Shown here: positions 24,296 through 26,781 of the stretch, one piece after another | Layout of the letters: the number at the start of each line of letters is the position of its first letter | Position numbering within the stretch: the first letter of the stretch is position 1 | Assembly: GCA_002342685.1 (NCBI GenBank) | Contig: DDQN01000079.1 | Span: forward strand, 11,109-37,889 | DNA length: 26,781 bases | Direction: 5' to 3' | From: Vibrio sp. UBA2441 | Lineage (GTDB): Bacteria; Pseudomonadota; Gammaproteobacteria; Enterobacterales; Vibrionaceae | Notes under the pieces: generated by a model | Databases searched by the model: none | What the model was told of the DNA's origin: nothing | What the model saw: the letters and a program-made list of their open reading frames with translations, nothing else | Translations under genes and position numbers: made by a program

Positions 24296-25102
24296 ATGTT
24301 GCCAGAGAATAAATTTAAAAAAGCCTTACAAAATGATGAGACATTGTGGGGATTATGGCTAGGCCTGCCAGACACTTCGTGTGCAGAAATCTGTGCTGGT
24401 GCAGGATTTGATTGGCTCTTGATCGATGGTGAGCATGCGCCGTTTGAACTAAAAACAGTGTTGCACCACCTGCAAGCACTTGCCGCTTATGATGTTTCTC
24501 CTATCGTGAGACCAGAAAATGGCAGTGTGTCTTTAATAAAACGACTATTGGATGTTGGGGCACAAACCTTACTCGTCCCCATGGTTAATAATGCTGAGCA
24601 GGCAAAAGAATTGGTTTCAGCTGTACGATACCCACCAGAGGGTATTAGAGGTATGGGAAGTTCTTTGGCACGTGCTGCACGTTGGAACAAGGTTCCACAG
24701 TATTTGCAAAAAGCCAATGAAGAGATTTGTCTAATCGTTCAGGTAGAGACACTAGAAGCGATGGATAATCTCGAGGAGATAGTCAGTGTAGATGGGGTTG
24801 ACGCTGTGTTTATTGGCCCTTCGGACCTGTCCGGTGCCATGGGACACGTCGGTAATCCTGACCATCCGGAAGTGATTGAAAAAATACAATGGGCGATGGA
24901 AGTAATTAAACGTTCAGGCAAAGCTTCTGGAATTTTGTCGTTAAATTTGGAAAAAGCTCAACAATTTGCAGCGAACGGTACTAAGTTCGTTGGCGTAGGA
25001 GTAGACACATTGTTACTTCGTACTGGCGCAGAGCAGCTTGTCCAAAAAATAAAGAATCAAGATAAGCCTTCAGGCAATCAGCCTGTATCCAGCGGCTATT
25101 AA
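24296..25102 (+). CDS. hpaI: 4-hydroxy-2-oxoheptanedioate aldolase
   Basis: The product is 268 residues. This class II, metal-dependent pyruvate aldolase of the HpcH/HpaI family splits 4-hydroxy-2-oxoheptanedioate into pyruvate and succinate semialdehyde, the last ring-derived step. Active-site residues of E. coli HpaI are present with a +2 offset: H47 (IDGEHAP), R72 (IVRPE), E151 (VQVETLEAM) and D177 (IGPSDLS); E151 and D177 bind the metal. The C-terminus differs from E. coli and is a polar tail. It starts nine bases after the hpaH stop. Confidence 0.94.
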   Translation: MLPENKFKKALQNDETLWGLWLGLPDTSCAEICAGAGFDWLLIDGEHAPFELKTVLHHLQALAAYDVSPIVRPENGSVSLIKRLLDVGAQTLLVPMVNNAEQAKELVSAVRYPPEGIRGMGSSLARAARWNKVPQYLQKANEEICLIVQVETLEAMDNLEEIVSVDGVDAVFIGPSDLSGAMGHVGNPDHPEVIEKIQWAMEVIKRSGKASGILSLNLEKAQQFAANGTKFVGVGVDTLLLRTGAEQLVQKIKNQDKPSGNQPVSSGY

Positions 25103-25126
25103 TTAGCAGAGATAAAGGGATTTCTA

Positions 25127-25780
25127 ATGAGTTCAAACCAGATAGTAAAAGGCAAGCTTGTTTGTGTTGCGCTAAACGATACTAAGCAGCTTTCTCAGCT
25201 CGATAGCACATTTAATGAAAAGCCTTATGTTAAACCACCAACTCAGCCAGTGCTTTATTTTAAGACTCATAATACCTGGGCTGGTGACGACGCCAACATT
25301 GCGCCAGTTAAACAAGGCCAGTCTTTGGTAGTAGGAGCGAGCATCGCTGTAGTGATTGGTAAACAGTGCTGCCGCGTTAGTGAAACAGAGGCGCTAGAGT
25401 ACGTAAGTGGCTTATCTTTAGTCCATGACTTCTCTTTACCTGAAACCAGTTATTACCGACCGGACATTAAAGGCAAATGCTTGGATGGTTCAGCACCCGT
25501 TGCCCAAACTCCTGTGCCACTATCGGACATTAAATCCATTCAGGATTTAACCGTCATTACTTCGGTCAATGGCAATGAAAAACGAACCTTGAAGGTTACT
25601 GAATTGCACCGCAGCATTGAACAACTGATCAGCATTGTTTCCCGCATCATGACACTTGATGAGGGTGACGTCATTGCCGTTGGATTCCCGGCTGAACGTA
25701 TTCCACTTAATGCGGGTGATCAAGTGAGCTCCACAATGAGTGGACTTATTCAACTTAATAATAAAGTAATGGGAGAGTAA
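25127..25780 (+). CDS. hpaG1: Homoprotocatechuate pathway isomerase/decarboxylase, N-terminal-type subunit
   Basis: The product is 217 residues with the fumarylacetoacetate-hydrolase fold. It corresponds to the first half of the fused E. coli HpaG, which decarboxylates 5-oxopent-3-ene-1,2,5-tricarboxylate and isomerises the product. At the metal site the two glutamates are replaced by G70 and S72 (VVGASIAVVIGK), while D101 is kept. As I recall, the N-terminal half of E. coli HpaG also lacks them, so this subunit probably depends on its partner. It starts 24 bases after hpaI (ribosome-binding site AAAGGG) and ends three bases before hpaG2, consistent with a heteromeric product. Confidence 0.87.
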   Translation: MSSNQIVKGKLVCVALNDTKQLSQLDSTFNEKPYVKPPTQPVLYFKTHNTWAGDDANIAPVKQGQSLVVGASIAVVIGKQCCRVSETEALEYVSGLSLVHDFSLPETSYYRPDIKGKCLDGSAPVAQTPVPLSDIKSIQDLTVITSVNGNEKRTLKVTELHRSIEQLISIVSRIMTLDEGDVIAVGFPAERIPLNAGDQVSSTMSGLIQLNNKVMGE

Positions 25781-25783
25781 CAA

Positions 25784-26554
25784 ATGAAGAGATCACGAGT
25801 ACTCTTTCAAGAGAAAGTTTATCAAGTAGAAGTCAGTGAAGCAGGAGAGCTGATCACCGAGTCTGGCACTAAACTCAATGAAGATGAAGTGACTTGGTTA
25901 TCGCCAATTGAGCAACCGGGAACTATCTTTGCTTTGGGGCTGAACTATGCTGATCATGCTTCAGAGCTTGCTTTTGCGCCACCAACTGAGCCTCTAGTGT
26001 TTATTAAAGGTGCTAATACGCTTACCGGTCACAAACAATCCTCTTATCGCCCGGACGATATCGAATTTATGCACTATGAGTGTGAATTGGTCGCGGTTAT
26101 TGGAAAAGAAGGTAAAGACATTTCTCGCGAAGATGCGATGGATTATGTTGCGGGCTATACCGTTTGTAACGACTTCGCTATTCGAGATTATCTGGAAAAT
26201 TATTATCGTCCCAATTTACGTGTGAAAAGTCGAGATTCACTCTGTCCTATTGGCCCTTGGCTAATAGACAAAGATGATGTGGGAGATATCAGTGACCTTA
26301 AACTGACCACAACGGTGAATGGAGAAGTGACTCAGCAAGGAACCACCGCAGATATGATCTTTGATGTCCCTTTTCTGATTGAACATCTCAGTGCGATTAT
26401 GACTCTGAAACCGGGGGATATGATTGCCACAGGAACGCCAAAGGGCCTGAAAGACATGCAACCTGGAGACGTTGTAGTCTGCTCCATTGAGAAAGTGGGT
26501 GCACTGGAAACGCATATAGTGTCAGAGAAAGAATTCTACGCAGCGAATTACTAA
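25784..26554 (+). CDS. hpaG2: Homoprotocatechuate pathway isomerase/decarboxylase, C-terminal-type subunit
   Basis: The product is 256 residues with the fumarylacetoacetate-hydrolase fold, matching the second half of E. coli HpaG. The full metal triad is present: E99 and E101 (YECELVAVIGK) and D130 (VCNDFAIRD), plus H58 in LGLNYADHA and the C-terminal GDMIATGTPKG loop. It acts on the ring-fission product after HpaE and HpaD, giving the dienoate substrate for HpaH. It carries the catalytic metal site that hpaG1 lacks. The ribosome-binding site GGGAGAG lies within the end of hpaG1, which indicates translational coupling. Confidence 0.92.
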   Translation: MKRSRVLFQEKVYQVEVSEAGELITESGTKLNEDEVTWLSPIEQPGTIFALGLNYADHASELAFAPPTEPLVFIKGANTLTGHKQSSYRPDDIEFMHYECELVAVIGKEGKDISREDAMDYVAGYTVCNDFAIRDYLENYYRPNLRVKSRDSLCPIGPWLIDKDDVGDISDLKLTTTVNGEVTQQGTTADMIFDVPFLIEHLSAIMTLKPGDMIATGTPKGLKDMQPGDVVVCSIEKVGALETHIVSEKEFYAANY

Positions 26555-26565
26555 GGGACGAGATT

Positions 26566-26781
26566 ATGAGTCAGGAATTTAAAAATAATATTGATAAAGC
26601 GGCGACCTATCTAGCACGTTTTAAAGAGAAAACACTCGGTCACTATATCAATGGTGAGTGGACTTTGGGCAGCGAGGGTGAAACCTTTGATAATACTTCC
26701 CCCATTGATAGCCAGTCATTAGGCTTGGTCATAAAAGCGACCAAAGAAGATGTCGCAGCAGCATGCTCTGCTGCAGAGGCT
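26566..26781 (+). CDS. hpaE: 5-carboxymethyl-2-hydroxymuconate semialdehyde dehydrogenase, N-terminus
   Basis: The first 72 codons are visible and the gene runs off the right edge. ATG 26566 follows a GGGACGAG ribosome-binding site, 11 bases after hpaG2. The visible part has an aldehyde-dehydrogenase N-terminal pattern: HYINGEW, then NTSPIDSQSLGLVIKATKEDVAAACSAA. HpaE oxidises 5-carboxymethyl-2-hydroxymuconate semialdehyde with NAD+. The assignment rests on this pattern plus its place behind hpaG2. The catalytic Cys and Glu are outside the window. Confidence 0.8.
   Translation, partial: MSQEFKNNIDKAATYLARFKEKTLGHYINGEWTLGSEGETFDNTSPIDSQSLGLVIKATKEDVAAACSAAEA

Noticed and set aside
1..26781. 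Mobile elements, CRISPR, tRNA/rRNA, toxin-antitoxin or defence genes
   Set aside because: No transposase, integrase, regular spaced repeats, structural RNA or known defence domain was seen on either strand.

Overview
The window looks like chromosomal DNA of a marine gammaproteobacterium, most likely Vibrionaceae. The reasons are a YbiT-type ABC-F protein, paired methyl-accepting chemotaxis proteins (MCPs), PtsG-like and HpaC/H/I/G proteins close to enteric homologues, and an intergenic element beginning ACCCAAGTAACTTCAAGGTGC that resembles a repeat I remember from many vibrio genomes. No rRNA, tRNA, insertion sequence, CRISPR array or phage gene was seen. Nearly all space is used by intact genes.

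Layout. (1) 1-2850: a lipoprotein cut by the window edge, a YkgJ-type cysteine-cluster protein and ybiT, all on the minus strand. (2) 2851-7020: two dCache-type chemoreceptors, minus strand. (3) 7121-13792: a catabolic locus. A minus-strand arm encodes a diaminopropionate ammonia-lyase-like PLP enzyme, RidA and a YheO/DauR-type PAS-HTH regulator. A divergent plus-strand arm encodes an M24 metallohydrolase, a BCCT transporter and an M20 amidohydrolase. (4) 13967-15714: a GNAT acetyltransferase and an unfamiliar kinase-fold protein. (5) 15849-20937: a response regulator, histidine kinase and periplasmic sugar-binding protein in one tight operon, divergent from a PtsG-like PTS permease. Two inverted repeats with the shared half-site TTACAAA lie between them. 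(6) 21241-22461: a PAS-GGDEF diguanylate cyclase. (7) 22528 to the window end: a 4-hydroxyphenylacetate (homoprotocatechuate) pathway, hpaC on the minus strand and hpaH-hpaI-hpaG1-hpaG2-hpaE on the plus strand.

How the genes may work together. Locus 3 reads as import by the BCCT carrier, two successive hydrolytic steps (M24, M20), then PLP-dependent elimination with RidA clearing the reactive enamine/imine. The logic parallels ectoine catabolism, with a three-carbon diamino acid in place of diaminobutyrate. The BCCT lacks most of the aromatic residues that bind betaine, and the lyase has Ala where E. coli YgeX has the base for D-diaminopropionate, so substrate and stereochemistry probably differ from the characterised relatives. 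This is the best candidate for an undescribed pathway. Locus 5 is the second: a sugar-binding protein with no ABC permease beside a two-component system, apparently controlling a PTS permease. Both interpretations are inference from sequence and context.
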